Part shown: one piece after another, positions 48,601-55,417 of the stretch | How the letters are laid out: every line of letters begins with the position of its first letter | How positions within the stretch are numbered: position 1 is the first letter of the stretch | Assembly (NCBI GenBank): GCA_934216155.1 | Contig: CAKQBK010000001.1 | Location: forward strand, 1 to 64,000 | Reading direction: 5' to 3' | DNA length: 64,000 bases | Origin: an uncultured Dialister sp. | Lineage (GTDB): Bacteria > Bacillota > Negativicutes > Veillonellales > Dialisteraceae | Notes under the pieces: generated by a model | What the model saw: only the letters and a program-made list of their open reading frames with translations | The model's database searches: none | Told to the model about the DNA's origin: nothing | Made by a program: the position numbers and the translations under genes

Positions 48601-51600
48601 CATCAATGGTGTTCTTCATAACAAACAGGGCGATACTTCTCTAGCAGGGAGAAATATTTCACAAAACGATATAGGGTATGTAGATACTAAATCTTTGATA
48701 CTGAAGGCAGCTGAAAATGCAGGCAGCAAAAATGGAGTACTGCAGACCAATGCCACCGATGTGACTGGAGAGGTAGGTGGTCATCTCTATGTTTCCGTAG
48801 CAGACCATGGTGTGAGTTTAGGACAAATCACAGCAGGTGGCGTGGCTTCTATTTCCGCAGCAGATGGGATTACCCAGAAAGACAATGTCACTATCAAAGC
48901 AAATCGGATAGAACTCGCTGCGGGAAGTGGCACTATTTCTGGTAAGGATGATAAGACTGCACTGGTGATAGAAGCAGGGAAACCAGAAAGTGGTCTTGCA
49001 GATGCCAATTACGGACTGAAAGCATCGGCCCATGGTGATATTTCCGTCATGAATAACACCGATGATCTGTACCTGGATAGTGTCATTTCCGAAAGTGGTG
49101 ATGTGACACTGACTACCAATGGTAGCTTCATTGATAATAATTTCACAGATACCGATGATGTCAGTGCTAGCGAAAAACTGAATGCTTGGGCAAAGGCGGC
49201 TGTTCTGGAAGGAAGTCAGGCAACCATTGATAAGCAGAAGAAACTTCTCATTGCCAAAGTGCAGGATAAGTACAATGAATATCAGTCCTTGGCAGCATAT
49301 GTGAAAGATGGGAAGTATACACTGGATGAGGGAGCTAAAGCAGCTCTTCTGAAATATGGCGTGACAGATATGGATGGATATATCGCTGAAAAACAGGCAC
49401 GGTATGATGCGTTGAAAGAGACTGTAGGAACTTGGGATACGTCTGGTGTGGAAACATACATCAAGGAAATCAATGATTCTACCGATAGTACATTGTATGG
49501 AAATGCCTCGTTGACCGCTAACCAGTTGAGCAGCGATCGCTATCTGACATCTGATGAAAAAGCACAGATTTTGGTGGGATCTGCTAAGACTGACAAAGAT
49601 TTGCTTATCACGTTTGCTCCAGGCGGTATCAAAGAGGGCATTACAGATACCAATACGATCATCAAACAGACACCGCATGTATCTGGTAACCATGTGACAT
49701 TGACGGCTCTTGGGAAAAATCAGGAAGCTGGTAGTGGGAACATTGGCGAGAAGAAAAATGATATTTTTGTGGATCTCAGTAGTCGAGAAGCGATTGAAAA
49801 GTTAACATCTGGGCAGCTTTTGGCATTGGCCTCTGCGGAACGTGGCGATTTGTTTAATGTGAACAAAGATACCATGAAAGGAACCATTAGTACGGTTCGT
49901 TCCATCGATGCAGAAGCCAAAGGAACCCTCAAAGCCAAAGCAGACCATGGTTCCATTTATCTCGTCAGCGAAGGAGCTATCAATCAAGGAAGTTCCTTAA
50001 CAGCTGGTGGGGAAGTACGACTCAAAGCAGCAGGTTCTGTAAGCGGTATCACCATTGGTTCCAATGACCAGACCGTATTAGAATCCGGGGAAGGGGCTAT
50101 TTCTGGAGTCAAAGTAACTGGCAACGGGGTTCTAACCGCTAGAGCTAAAGACGGTGTGGATATTTCAAAAGAAGATGGTGATTTGGTAATCAATACCATC
50201 TATGCTGCAGAAGGGGACGTGACCATTGACCTGAAGAACCAGGGTAGCCTCAAAGCGGAAAAAGACCAGGAAGAAAATGAGAAACTCCACATCGAAGGGA
50301 GAAATATTTCTGTCAACAACGCAACTGGTATCGGTGAAGGCAACTCTATTGGTATGAAAGTGACTGGTAAGACGGAAGAAAATGGAAATAAAACGGCTGG
50401 CAATATCAAAGCGGAAAATTTGGAAAGTGCCAATGTAACGATTTTTGGAGAATTGGCAGCAGATACCGCTACAAAGATTGCAGCCAAGGTAACAACCATT
50501 ACCAACAAAGGTCAGATATCTGGTGGTACGTTTACTGGAAATACAGTGACAATCAACAATCATTCTGAAATTCATGGTGGACAGATGGAAGCGACCGATG
50601 ATATGACCATTCATAACCAAGGGACTATTTCCACTGGCACGATAAAAGCGCTTAATTCTTTGATGCTAACCAATGACGGAACCATCAGCGGTGGCAATTG
50701 GACCGGTGGCGATGTTTCTATCACCAACCATAAGTTGATTTCCGGCGGTACCTATACAGCAAAGACAGGTAATTTGTCTTATGGAGATGGGGCTTCTAGT
50801 GAAATGTCCGGAGTTAGCTTGGTAGCAGACAAAGGAAATATCATCGTAAATGCCAAAGGGCAGCTGATAGTGGATGAAATCCAAGCAGAAAAGGAAGTGG
50901 AGATCATCAGTGAAAAAGGTGTCATTTTAGATACAGTCAATGCAGGTTCTGTTACTATTGATGCCAAAGGCAATGTGAATGGCAGAAGTCTAACCAGTGT
51001 CAAAGGTGATGTAAATGTCAATGCAGGAAAGAATATTTCTGTAGATGGTATAACATCGGGTAGAAATCTGACATTGAAAGCCGATGGGCAGTTACTTTCC
51101 ATGTCAATTGCAGCGAATGGCAATGCAGGATTGACTAGCCATGATAATATGGTTGTCGGTGGCTTGAGGACGACTGGAAACAATGGTGATGCTACACTGA
51201 AATCAGAAAGTGGTGATGTGGATGTATCGCTCTCAGATATTGAAAAGACGCTTATCATCAACGCGAAGAAGAATGTGAGGCTGTCTCAGTCTAAGTCGGT
51301 CAGTCTGAACATTACGGCAGAAACAGGTAATATCGAAGCGACTGCAAAAGATGCAAGCATTTCAGCAGGAGATATTGAACTGACTGCAGGTAGTACGATT
51401 CGTATTTCGGAACAGACACCGGTGAATAAGTTGACTGGTGTGGATACTACGCAGGTTGCAGGTACGGTGAATGGTAGTGGTATCGCTGGTAGCTTGATTA
51501 CTGGAGAGGGCACAGGTCATACTTATGATGTGAATCAGAAGGGCAGTGCGAAACTGACTTCTTCCAGTGGCAAGATTTCTATGAAAGCGAAGAAAGTGGA

Positions 51601-52189
51601 AGCTGATACCATTCAGGCTGGTACGGAAACGATGCCGGGAGCCAATTTGACGATTTCTGCTGACCATATCGGTGTCGATGATCTCCAGAGTGAGGCAGCT
51701 CGTTTGGATGTGAAGGCTGTTGGCAGTGATGGCAAGACCCAGTCTCGGTATGCCGGCATTCATACCACGTCGGATGGAGATGTGATTCTGAAGAATAGCC
51801 AGGTGGAACATCTGAATTTCACCGGTAAAGATCGAATTGGTATGGAAAATACCGCCATCGGTGGCGACAGCGTTTTGGCAACAAATCAAGTTACCATTCG
51901 GATTGATAAGAATCCAGCGCGCCCGAAGGCGGAAGGCATTGGTCGTCTCTTTGTGAATGGACGGGATATTTCCAGTGATAAAAAATTCACCGATGTACGA
52001 AATGGGCTCACGCTGAATGGGCAGCGTTTACCTGAAACATCCATCTCTGTAATGAATAAGAGTCTTTATGGCAATGATTCTCTGTGCGATGATGCACGGG
52101 AAAGGGAAGAAAGAGAAGGACAAGATAAGAATCTTGAAATTTTCTTTGCGCCCATTATCGATAGAGAGTCTTATCAGACGGTGAAGTAG
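36617..52189 (+). CDS. Giant TpsA filamentous adhesin (FHA/LktA-like), 5190 residues
   Basis: The N-terminus is an extended signal peptide region (MNKIYKVVWNKARNCYVVGSE) plus a hydrophobic core near 40-60. The TPS/haemagglutination domain (about 65-260) has the FNDFDIGANDVANMHL and INLVQNKMNVDGVVNAI blocks. Then comes a beta-helix built of repeats around 65-75 residues with the pattern DTTKLH...AAGSGGVG...GAGLSAAVEVVN...NAYVG, most regular from about 1080 to 2600 and resembling the Fusobacterium leukotoxin family. An Ala/Lys/Glu-rich predicted coiled coil interrupts it at about 3150-3360 and a second helical insert lies at about 4180-4290. The C-terminus is charged (DAREREEREGQDK). Start ATG 36617 with AAAGGAGGA. 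It is exported by the upstream TpsB and should mediate adhesion or cytotoxicity. Confidence 0.95.
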   Translation: MNKIYKVVWNKARNCYVVGSELMKTHQGKKSISGNSHALSRAIWAFFWGIASWGAACNFIYADVTVADPTKYGNTIAVKDIANSGKQFDITNQQVNGNKALNKFNDFDIGANDVANMHLGNVDHQINLVQNKMNVDGVVNAIKNNKIGGDVYFFSDKGIAIGANGVFNVGRITLGTNAHAGEVLYSGEYKVSNGGSGYIKENFNDFIKKTPAERGKLLNDLSAWGTISIPTASIVSVEGKINAQDSVVIASPEGGTQKNNHGTGISIASGATIQTGVAFNDFTAGQSAGQYRNSLINTQSVKNATSAIQTTDGIALVATNDISMAGDLISHGRGIDIVTEDNLHVKGESASKQVNIRSDGGKIKLTASSHDAKLQANPKDQPLDGMISIKDAYIDSSSNTKDSGNIEITAVRDVMGTSRIEIDDTTIDASGKNGKNAGDVAIHATAKTQLYAWDIGDGAYAQIAMGQNGSGRNTIIGDTIDISAQATTTGHLEEGENASLTDDEIKAKMGESDGILGTVGTFVKDYGGNFRTVASATKVAAGADVAIEKTDMTAVGSNNKKVDAEGNTLNGNVNIASHANSSIIPYNLNLIGIGVNVGIGNVDSHVNVDDSTIKAAKDISMEATGTNTVNLKLSDFSLLDSKMAGVSLDMSWAELHSDVSAKVGKDATLTSQGNTAIEAKSVRTLGSSASNCGNTLSLAAAVGIADTKATADMAGTVYAGGDVSVKAENTLDNEKDDGSGVYTADTVTAASIGGDTPMKPTADLVIDEIKREFVDTTKDDNVKKDLETEKKDTPKSNAWNRLGMNAATALLFSENQATASVTGKVRGVDEAGKGSDAVGAKSLSVTANTLSRSKATVGAYQNDTTKSDTETTKKDITATASVAYTQQKNHSEAFISGDTKTKEDTHVKAETKIPWQTNWTQSGMNEFMQVLFSSMDTNIGVGDLVDSWSQAAGNGDKASGAASISVVNYDNSAKAYIGKKDKSQSEAPKVETGGNVSVDSKNDITTVNFAGSIQSLLSSGPINFFAYLAKDKGTENMDKLFNKNGWTMEGASQSGLGGAALAVHQKNAVEAYIDDGATVIAGKSVDVNAKANAWNLAMTVAGGMAKSVAIDATVGVNMFDNTTKAHIGDATVTAKNVDVKAKDKSESITTAGGVGVSGGTGIGASIAYNHIVRDTEAAIHGNVTADGIVGVDAQNTGEIIAASVAGAVTYDKKGDTPKKARRMARAPAAEETESGNGAGSTGFHAVEEGDTDSETLTDFVDSMIGEGQEAKEIMEESDEVINKVTDKDETMQATDETTGTDKKTGKKTGMSNAKGGMAAAANVSVNRIKDNAKAYVAKKEEQVNAPSITANALRVSSANDSQINTSSMALAVNVQNEGKGSIAGSFMYNSIEGNNQAYVDDATLTLRGNTEQDGAESLTVSAENKENIKNTATSGSIASKGVAAAGQISLNWIDNKTDAHVKNSTIRANEAMYVKANDQAVLTSGTGAVSIAPNSTAVGAAIGVNLVEGEITSSVENSEVKGIDEGNRSGSLNVTAEEASKLVSIVASGAASDSFAGAFSGSGNWIHTTTDAHISNDKEMKTGALSVKAGNHSTATLGVGGGAFGKNAAGAAAAVMVNDSHVNASLTGDAKKQHTISADGITVEADNAYNGSASDSDSDSSAKTVAIGAAGGTSQFAGSGSVTVNKINQATNATMGKGSYDTNGKDVKVEAKNKANLFGMAGGLSISAGSGVGAAVDVQTYDGHTYAGIEDGVSLKKARQVDVNSESEENLMSIGATVAGGFGSFAGAGAAGAHSITTDTKAYVGNETNTPVNEADKAELTEAGNVSVTSKDTTKLHTAAGSGGVGSSAGAGLSAAVEVVNKKVNAYVGNQASVSGDSLTVKAENTSDSLTEAAGLGVGGTAGVAGAASETFVNHVTNAYVGKNAIVTAKEKAEIKAISSFKQSAGAGGVGGAGNVGIGLANSTVSLAATTKAYADNGAKISGGKKVNIQANHTSDLTYATVAGGAGGTLGVSGAVGVNTLHTETKAYGGENAELSAESTENNEGISVSATDTTKLHGGNGGAAIGISAGGVGAAEAVTNITKDTAAYVDKAAKLDSKGQITLDAQNTENMLNVSVQAAGGAYAGLAGAVNVVNLDAITKAYTNTGVAINQKAKDGGNISVNATHEIEKMENAVAGAAGGAGASIGAAVDVVNIKTQTNAYLGDGNIVDTKGDVSILAADNMHDIASRAYAASIGSFGLSGSISIYNIGSTMSAEDQKNLNGNDGTKDTDFNTWLNSQLNQSGTQKAMSAYDSEALTAVQDKLKTTFASVAPDTTGDKGTLAKIGNSTTINAGGDVSVKADDVLKVKNTMGNVSGSTLASVGASVSVVNTDTQTKALIDKAAKVTAGQNLAVNAIAAHNMHNVLTGASVAVTGVAGQGTEQIWRDHSDVFALMGDPQGINAKQISVTSKNNRTLDSTVVGASVALYGAINGAVISADVSGKSEAGIGDDKGDYAGEVKADDITVSSTADTDLKAESDGAAAGMFAGTGTGVELKSDVSTNSFVGVGETLSGKNISITSRNTPKLNALATSAGVGIASVGATVVKVTSKDSSHVAIADRAKLKTDNAAGSALTIKAEMAKPTDGENAKAWAIAGGGGVVAGAVSVVDVDMNHTTDVIIGENVTIAAKKADISATHQTKSYMEMESIAAGEYSGTGGNTNFKEVSDVNVTIGNGSTITTDDETTINADNQTEKSQKVVSGGAALASGNGIVSDTSITHKTKADIGKVTMKANAAELSEEEKAAGKTIHDKNAITIDAHSNVISSDDNTLTTGSVVGAAHVKNTHTVHAITETNVADGATLLAGETEKANQTWKGDSKDTFDAGAAGTGGSSYRGGSIGIGSRNEASISGTTLVDVFGAAGYAGSENDVTYKGKTNTTFNGKAETAKGDIRTAAGRDSTGNTGKITVLAHSDMLNATAIPISIKKDPKATVNSDAKLTIGSTASLRSDRDVYLQSQAGNISAVGSGEVKDWVNAVAEAFGSEGDKMGKSQKNTSANAEVNGLAETGIHRHLSVKFWGVPEKDKDNNLTGRWLLYVDRNGEISYTVSGSVPVGADLYKRLDELDGLQGDSAAMAAYDAERKFIEAKLVEQGLGYYNGEQFIRMPISEASEYEEQKKKLADPTYEAEQKSQKGLYQKAKAESEAQSTALQPVTKAYNEWKDASDAESAAKTAYAEAKSATTVAEGAKDAAKEKLLKSVDGLTEAGFSKYLQDHPNEAGVVDYTEKEKAYYSAVQAESAAKKSYENCQADTSQKASAYEGAAGAYDAKYETSFKQTPTEDLGKQLTTEAADLKTEQDVYQTSINQVDNELSYQNKQLAATDYFFAHGGSESEQGKFLLNGVEINGDAYEYEGKSYVLLHKNTYARMTHEITLNDMIAQLGDIHLEGDNVYGNGELKASGDASVTVENRTPYNLNIKDIKVVGKGGETTVGTGGMIFFNESAMSGTSADEIKASIKDRNKDKTKGVSFGEMETRNSTTKPKVTITNTFKPTDSEYTIKNSDKYGDEPLFSAPSLHLKGLIYNPRGSVDASSASGDVYNEGSINGGTISVTATNGDYIQSYNPSYRMSNIGGTPLDDSGKLQDAKGVGILANGNIFISARYVNINSTIQSGIADWNFTIPEDFTLYYKAADGTIHGNLSVEEAKKIEGTHTFYVAGKNGSKINQNGDKSDKDTTGEQLTYDIVNDRFVLDNVEVHGGHVSVVGTIINTAEDGATTGKIKALDGYGTITIDNKTDKTLELRNLNTGEGVDGTIQITDLDKATGEVRQKVTYTRGPNGISMSVEKADGSKEDKVLGGNQTTYQTDKDMYYSYQTGRDSSKTNRYEYHGTRMDWFGIEDKTPTLQQLLDIGGQLISSDPGVEKVLNGGYYVSSWDNVKGNANSGNYYTTSDTTYANADPVEKWDIKSKRLWYTAGLAKKWDVVLERTESNTTVKQFSVKADNPVGIEFFGEQNGGTMNISSKGDVLINGVLHNKQGDTSLAGRNISQNDIGYVDTKSLILKAAENAGSKNGVLQTNATDVTGEVGGHLYVSVADHGVSLGQITAGGVASISAADGITQKDNVTIKANRIELAAGSGTISGKDDKTALVIEAGKPESGLADANYGLKASAHGDISVMNNTDDLYLDSVISESGDVTLTTNGSFIDNNFTDTDDVSASEKLNAWAKAAVLEGSQATIDKQKKLLIAKVQDKYNEYQSLAAYVKDGKYTLDEGAKAALLKYGVTDMDGYIAEKQARYDALKETVGTWDTSGVETYIKEINDSTDSTLYGNASLTANQLSSDRYLTSDEKAQILVGSAKTDKDLLITFAPGGIKEGITDTNTIIKQTPHVSGNHVTLTALGKNQEAGSGNIGEKKNDIFVDLSSREAIEKLTSGQLLALASAERGDLFNVNKDTMKGTISTVRSIDAEAKGTLKAKADHGSIYLVSEGAINQGSSLTAGGEVRLKAAGSVSGITIGSNDQTVLESGEGAISGVKVTGNGVLTARAKDGVDISKEDGDLVINTIYAAEGDVTIDLKNQGSLKAEKDQEENEKLHIEGRNISVNNATGIGEGNSIGMKVTGKTEENGNKTAGNIKAENLESANVTIFGELAADTATKIAAKVTTITNKGQISGGTFTGNTVTINNHSEIHGGQMEATDDMTIHNQGTISTGTIKALNSLMLTNDGTISGGNWTGGDVSITNHKLISGGTYTAKTGNLSYGDGASSEMSGVSLVADKGNIIVNAKGQLIVDEIQAEKEVEIISEKGVILDTVNAGSVTIDAKGNVNGRSLTSVKGDVNVNAGKNISVDGITSGRNLTLKADGQLLSMSIAANGNAGLTSHDNMVVGGLRTTGNNGDATLKSESGDVDVSLSDIEKTLIINAKKNVRLSQSKSVSLNITAETGNIEATAKDASISAGDIELTAGSTIRISEQTPVNKLTGVDTTQVAGTVNGSGIAGSLITGEGTGHTYDVNQKGSAKLTSSSGKISMKAKKVEADTIQAGTETMPGANLTISADHIGVDDLQSEAARLDVKAVGSDGKTQSRYAGIHTTSDGDVILKNSQVEHLNFTGKDRIGMENTAIGGDSVLATNQVTIRIDKNPARPKAEGIGRLFVNGRDISSDKKFTDVRNGLTLNGQRLPETSISVMNKSLYGNDSLCDDAREREEREGQDKNLEIFFAPIIDRESYQTVK

Positions 52190-52563
52190 GTTATCGTTTT
52201 GGGGACTGGATTTTTAGGGGTGAGCAGCTAGTGTATGGACTTAATTCGCTTTCGCTGAAAAGTGCGTAGTGAGGAGTGCGTAGTGAGGAGTGGTGGAAGG
52301 GGCGCACAAAATTTGGAAGCGCCCCAATACCCTCTTTTTTATAAAAAGTAAATTAGTTTAGAGGTTAGTGATAGATATAAACCTTAACCCAATGAGGGTT
52401 TCAAGTATTGCTTTGTTTGAATATGGGACTCGGAATGTAACCCCTAAACCTATCATTTGGATAAAACGGTGATTTGCTTATATATCAATAATACAGTACA
52501 CCAGGCCCTAGGGATTAGGAAAATATTGATGAAATCGGCATTTTCCTAACTCTTTGACAACAT

Positions 52564-52615
52564 AAAAAGACTGCGTAATCATGAATCAAATCATGGTTAC
52601 GCAGTCTTTTTATTT
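52564..52615 (+). terminator. Terminator downstream of tpsA
   Basis: AAAAAGACTGCGTAATCATGA and TCATGGTTACGCAGTCTTTTT form a stem of about 20 bp with a 6-base loop and a long U-tract. It is 375 bp after the stop; the gap has heptamers GTGCGTA GTGAGGA GTGCGTA GTGAGGA (52263-52290), a GGGGCGCACAAAATTTGGAAG...CGCCCC stem and CCTAAACC units. Confidence 0.9.
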
Positions 52616-52621
52616 TTAAGG

Positions 52622-52917
52622 CACTGCTGTTAAGTTAAGGATTTGCGTTAGTAAGTATGATTCCGCTGGTGGTGACAGGTTGCTCAAATTTCTAAGAGTC
52701 CTCAGGTTACTAAGGCTTCTAAAGTTGATCAGGTTTCTCGAATGTGCCAATAAATGCTAGCGTTATCATCTCATTTGAGGATCGTGAGAACCTTCAGAAC
52801 CCTTAGAACCGTTACACTAAAAGGTGATTCTGCGTAGATAATGACGCTAGCGTCTATAGGCACATTCGAGAAACCTGAGCAGCTTGAGTAACCTAAGTAA
52901 CTTGAGAAACCTGTAAC
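52622..52917. repeat. Composite LP1-type element
   Basis: CTGCTGTTAAGTTAAGGATTTGCG is the inverse of an LP1 right end; 9-nt arms follow (GGTTGCTCA AATTTCTAA GAGTCCTCA GGTTACTAA GGCTTCTAA). Two ACGCTAGCGT-like centres occur (52757, 52847), so two LP1 pieces seem to be fused. It ends in CTTGAGTAACCTAAGTAACTTGAG. Confidence 0.7.
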
Positions 52918-52921
52918 AAAC

Positions 52922-53219
52922 ACAAAAATCCCACAGCAAAAACAGGGGGGGACCTTGGCACTACGAGCCCGAATGTAATGCCTGGTTCTCTTTGTTTTCG
53001 CTGCGGGATTTCACCTGCGTCAGGATCAAATTCCTTTCGGAATTTGCCAACTTTCTTATTAAGTTTTACATCAGTGAAGCTAGGGAACTTCACCCGGTTG
53101 AGCGGCTGTGTCCAGCCGGAGCTCTTATGGATTCGTCATCCGTAGGCAACTTGCAGGTCCTATCCCCACAGCGTTTTTTTGATCGGCGCCGTGCGCTATG
53201 GTCTTCTGACCTTTGCCTT
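52922..53219 (-). ncRNA. Probable stand-alone structured RNA, about 300 nt
   Basis: On the minus strand a good promoter (TTGATT at 53254-53249, 17 bp, TATGAT at 53231-53226) is followed by 300 nt without a gene but with dense structure: GGCTG-GACA-CAGCC inside GAGC/GCTC, GTGAAG/CTTCAC, AAATTCC-GAAA-GGAATTT with a GNRA loop, and UUGCC/GGCAA enclosing three hairpins. It ends with CCCGCAGCGAAAACA pairing to TGTTTTTGCTGTGGG and then ATTTTTG, a terminator. A long-range pairing (GGGGATAGGACCT near the 5' end with AGGTCCCCCCC near the 3' end) competes or makes a pseudoknot with it. I do not recognise the class; 6S RNA is a candidate, tmRNA and RNase P do not fit. Confidence 0.5.
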
Positions 53220-53225
53220 GACCTC

Positions 53226-53254
53226 ATCATACACGATGTGAGATGAAAAATCAA
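53226..53254 (-). promoter_or_regulatory. Promoter of the structured RNA
   Basis: TTGATT - 17 bp - TATGAT on the minus strand, with about 7 bases to the start of the folded region. It is one of the best sigma-A type matches in the window and there is no protein gene for it to serve. Confidence 0.6.
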
Positions 53255-53259
53255 GCGTT

Positions 53260-53620
53260 TGCAAAAACTTTGTTCTTACAGGCTCTGTAAATGCAAAAAT
53301 CGCTCTTAGAGAGTCTGTAAGGTGATGACGTGTATACTTATTTTTCTTTGTGATTGGTGACTAGGGAGTGAGGAGTTAGGAATGAGGAGTGAGGAGTGGT
53401 GGTAGCGGCGCACAACTTATAGAGCGCCGCCATTTTTTATTTTAAAGAGAAACATGAGGTAATTCGGCGGCTGCATACGATTCTTTAGGAAAACATTGAT
53501 TTAATTAGTGGCTGGTCGTTAATTCACTTAGCTGGCGTTATTATCTCATTGGGGAACCCTGAATAATCTGAGAAACTCTGCCTGTTTTCTTATGGTGAAT
53601 GTATCACGGAAAGTCATATT
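53260..53620. repeat. Spacer between the RNA and the LuxR gene
   Basis: TGACTAG GGAGTGA GGAGTTA GGAATGA GGAGTGA GGAGTGG heptamers (53355-53400) run into a GCGGCGCACAACTTATAGAGCGCCGC stem (53405-53430); a GGAAAACATTGATTTAAT segment (53489) resembles the insert at 56252; then a 9-nt fragment. No gene. Confidence 0.7.
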
Positions 53621-54325
53621 TCAGTGGGCAGACTTCCCGGCGATCGCTAGCAGTTCGGCTTTGTTAGTGACGTGAAATTTGTGGCACAATTCTCCGACGT
53701 GGTAGCGGACGGTGCGAGGGGAAATAGAGAGTGCCTCTGCAATTGCAGCGTATGTTTTCCCTTGAGACAGGAGTTCCAGGATAAGTTTTTGCCGATCTGA
53801 TAAATCAGGGAAATGCTGTAAGTTTTTATCGGCTACCAGTTGTTGCATGTATTCGTAGTTGGTGCGTCCAGCAATCTTGGGGAATTGCCCTTCTTGTTTC
53901 ATCGATGTCCATGGATTGGAGGTATGAATGTGAACGATTTTCAATTGTCCTTTTTCCACATGATACACCATGGTGCAGCGTTGGTTTTCTGACAGAACCA
54001 GTCCGCTTTCCGGCGGGGTGGTAAGGGGCACTTCGCAGATAACCAGATACACGTAGTCCGTGATGGCCTGGGCGGTGTATTTCCCTTTGCCTACACGGAT
54101 GAGAGGTACTTCTTTCATGTCTCGCTGGTGGCTATAGGCGACGAGTGCTTCTTCTAAGGAATGGTAGATTTCTCCTTCTGCCGCACCGATCCAACTGAAA
54201 CTTTTCTCTGAAATCCAACAGGGGAGATCTTTGGGATGGATGCTTTTTTCGTAGAAACCGTGCATCATCATTTCAGAAATACGAACGGCTTCTTTGCACC
54301 AGTATTCCTGGGTTTGGTGGGTCAT
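53621..54325 (-). CDS. LuxR-type transcriptional regulator
   Basis: 234 residues. The C-terminal 65 residues form a LuxR/FixJ helix-turn-helix: LSDRQKLILELLSQGKTYAAIAEALSISPRTVRYHVGELCHKF. The N-terminal part (about 10-150) has a KSFSWIGAAEGEIYHSLEEA segment and antiparallel strands that read like a SnoaL/PAS-like ligand or sensor domain, without a phosphoacceptor site. RBS GAGAGGTGA precedes ATG 54325; a longer in-frame start would translate upstream repeats. No adjacent gene on the same strand, so targets are unclear. Confidence 0.85.
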   Translation of the reverse strand: MTHQTQEYWCKEAVRISEMMMHGFYEKSIHPKDLPCWISEKSFSWIGAAEGEIYHSLEEALVAYSHQRDMKEVPLIRVGKGKYTAQAITDYVYLVICEVPLTTPPESGLVLSENQRCTMVYHVEKGQLKIVHIHTSNPWTSMKQEGQFPKIAGRTNYEYMQQLVADKNLQHFPDLSDRQKLILELLSQGKTYAAIAEALSISPRTVRYHVGELCHKFHVTNKAELLAIAGKSAH

Positions 54326-54659
54326 GGGAATCACCTCTCTTAGAAGCAATGAGGAATGAGGAGTTGGGAATGAGGAATGAAGGTGGCGGCGCATCAAATA
54401 AAAAAGCACCGCATTTTTGTTTTTATTATTATAGCGTAGAACATATACTATTTCATGGGGATGTTGTTGGTTGACGGTTGTTTGTTGTTGGTTTATTCTC
54501 CGAGCATAGCTTCTACAATTTTCACTAAAAGAAAGTGGCATTGGTTTAAGGGTTTATTTTTGTGACAATAGACACGGTAAACTTTGGCGGATAAACCAAC
54601 AACCAACAACAAAATCTCTATGTTATAATGAAGTCACAGAAACAAAGGAGGCAATCACT
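54326..54659. repeat. Spacer with heptamer arrays
   Basis: AATGAGG AATGAGG AGTTGGG AATGAGG AATGAAGG (54349-54381) next to GGCGGCGCATCAAATAAAAAAGCACCGC, a GTTGTTG GTTGACG GTTGTTT GTTGTTG run (54463-54491) facing ACCAACA ACCAACA ACAAAA (54594-54613), and GGTTTAA units. A TATAAT at 54624 preceded by TTGGCGG/TTTTGTG may be the promoter of the flavin reductase gene. Confidence 0.7.
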
Positions 54660-55172
54660 ATGTTTAAAGAAATTAAACCGGAAGAACTCACTTGGAATCC
54701 ATTTACCCAGATCGGCAAGGGCTGGTTCTTGGTCACTGCTGGAGATGAAAAGAAGTCCAATACCATGACTGTTAGCTGGGGCGGCATGGGTGTATGGTGG
54801 GGCAAGGATGCGGTGACTGTATACATTCGTCAGAACCGCTGCACCAAGGAATTTATCGATAGCCATGACACATTCACCGTATCTGCTCTTCCAGAATCTT
54901 TCAAAAAGGAAATGGGCTACATGGGCTCTCACTCTGGCCATGACGGAGACAAATGGGAAGCCACCGGCCTTCATCCCTATGCGGTAGATGGTACCGCCGG
55001 GGTAGCAGAAGCAGATGTGATTCTGGTATGCAAGAAGATGCTGGAAACGAAACTGGATGAAACCACATTCTTGGACAAGGATATGGAAAAACGCTGGTAT
55101 GATGGCAAAGAAGCAGGCAATTTCCATACCATGTATATTGCGTCCATTGAAAAGGTGCTCGTAAAAGCGTAA
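54660..55172 (+). CDS. Flavin reductase-like FMN-binding split-barrel protein
   Basis: 170 residues. The N-terminal GWFLVTAGDEKKSNTMTVSWGGMGVWWGKDAVTVYIRQNRCTKEFI is the flavin reductase/flavoredoxin pattern, where T-x-S-W-G lines the FMN site, and F-T-V-S-A-L-P is the next conserved block. Such proteins reduce flavins with NAD(P)H or serve as electron carriers in anaerobes. AAAGGAGG lies 8 bases before ATG 54660. Single gene transcript; the array GGTGACT x3, GGTGATT, AGTAGCT, AGGCCCT starts soon after the stop. Confidence 0.88.
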   Translation: MFKEIKPEELTWNPFTQIGKGWFLVTAGDEKKSNTMTVSWGGMGVWWGKDAVTVYIRQNRCTKEFIDSHDTFTVSALPESFKKEMGYMGSHSGHDGDKWEATGLHPYAVDGTAGVAEADVILVCKKMLETKLDETTFLDKDMEKRWYDGKEAGNFHTMYIASIEKVLVKA

Positions 55173-55187
55173 GCGGTAGTTTATCAT

Positions 55188-55250
55188 CAGTGTGACTGGT
55201 GACTGGTGACTGGTGACTGGTGATTAGTAGCTAGGCCCTAGGGATATGGG
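55188..55250. repeat. GGTGACT heptamer array, left arm
   Basis: GGTGACT GGTGACT GGTGACT GGTGATT AGTAGCT AGGCCCT AGGGATA in strict 7-nt steps. The inverse of its right half appears at 55434-55493, so the two arms enclose the terminator and the parS site. Confidence 0.88.
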
Positions 55251-55360
55251 GTTAAGGTTTAAAAATAAAACTCTACACCTTAAACTTTAACCCTCGAGAT
55301 AAATAAGTTTTATAAAAGCTGAATGACTTACCAACCATGACTAAGACTATCCACTCATAA

Positions 55361-55412
55361 ACAAAGCGGTGCTCCATTCTTATATTCAAAGAATGGAAGC
55401 ACCGCTTTGTTT
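55361..55412. terminator. Bidirectional terminator between convergent genes
   Basis: ACAAAGCGGTGCTCCATTCTT and AAGAATGGAAGCACCGCTTTGT form a nearly perfect 21-bp stem with TATATTCA loop; T-runs on the plus side. It lies between the convergent flavin reductase and NimA-like genes. Confidence 0.9.
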
Positions 55413-55417
55413 ATACA

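Noticed and set aside
46253-48619. Several minus-strand open frames over tpsA, up to about 335 codons
   Set aside because: All are antisense to an intact 5190-residue adhesin with consistent repeats; none has an RBS with family features.
52893-53093. 66-codon minus-strand frame in the structured RNA
   Set aside because: Stem-loops and terminator explain the segment better; the protein has no known features and the frame runs through the terminator.
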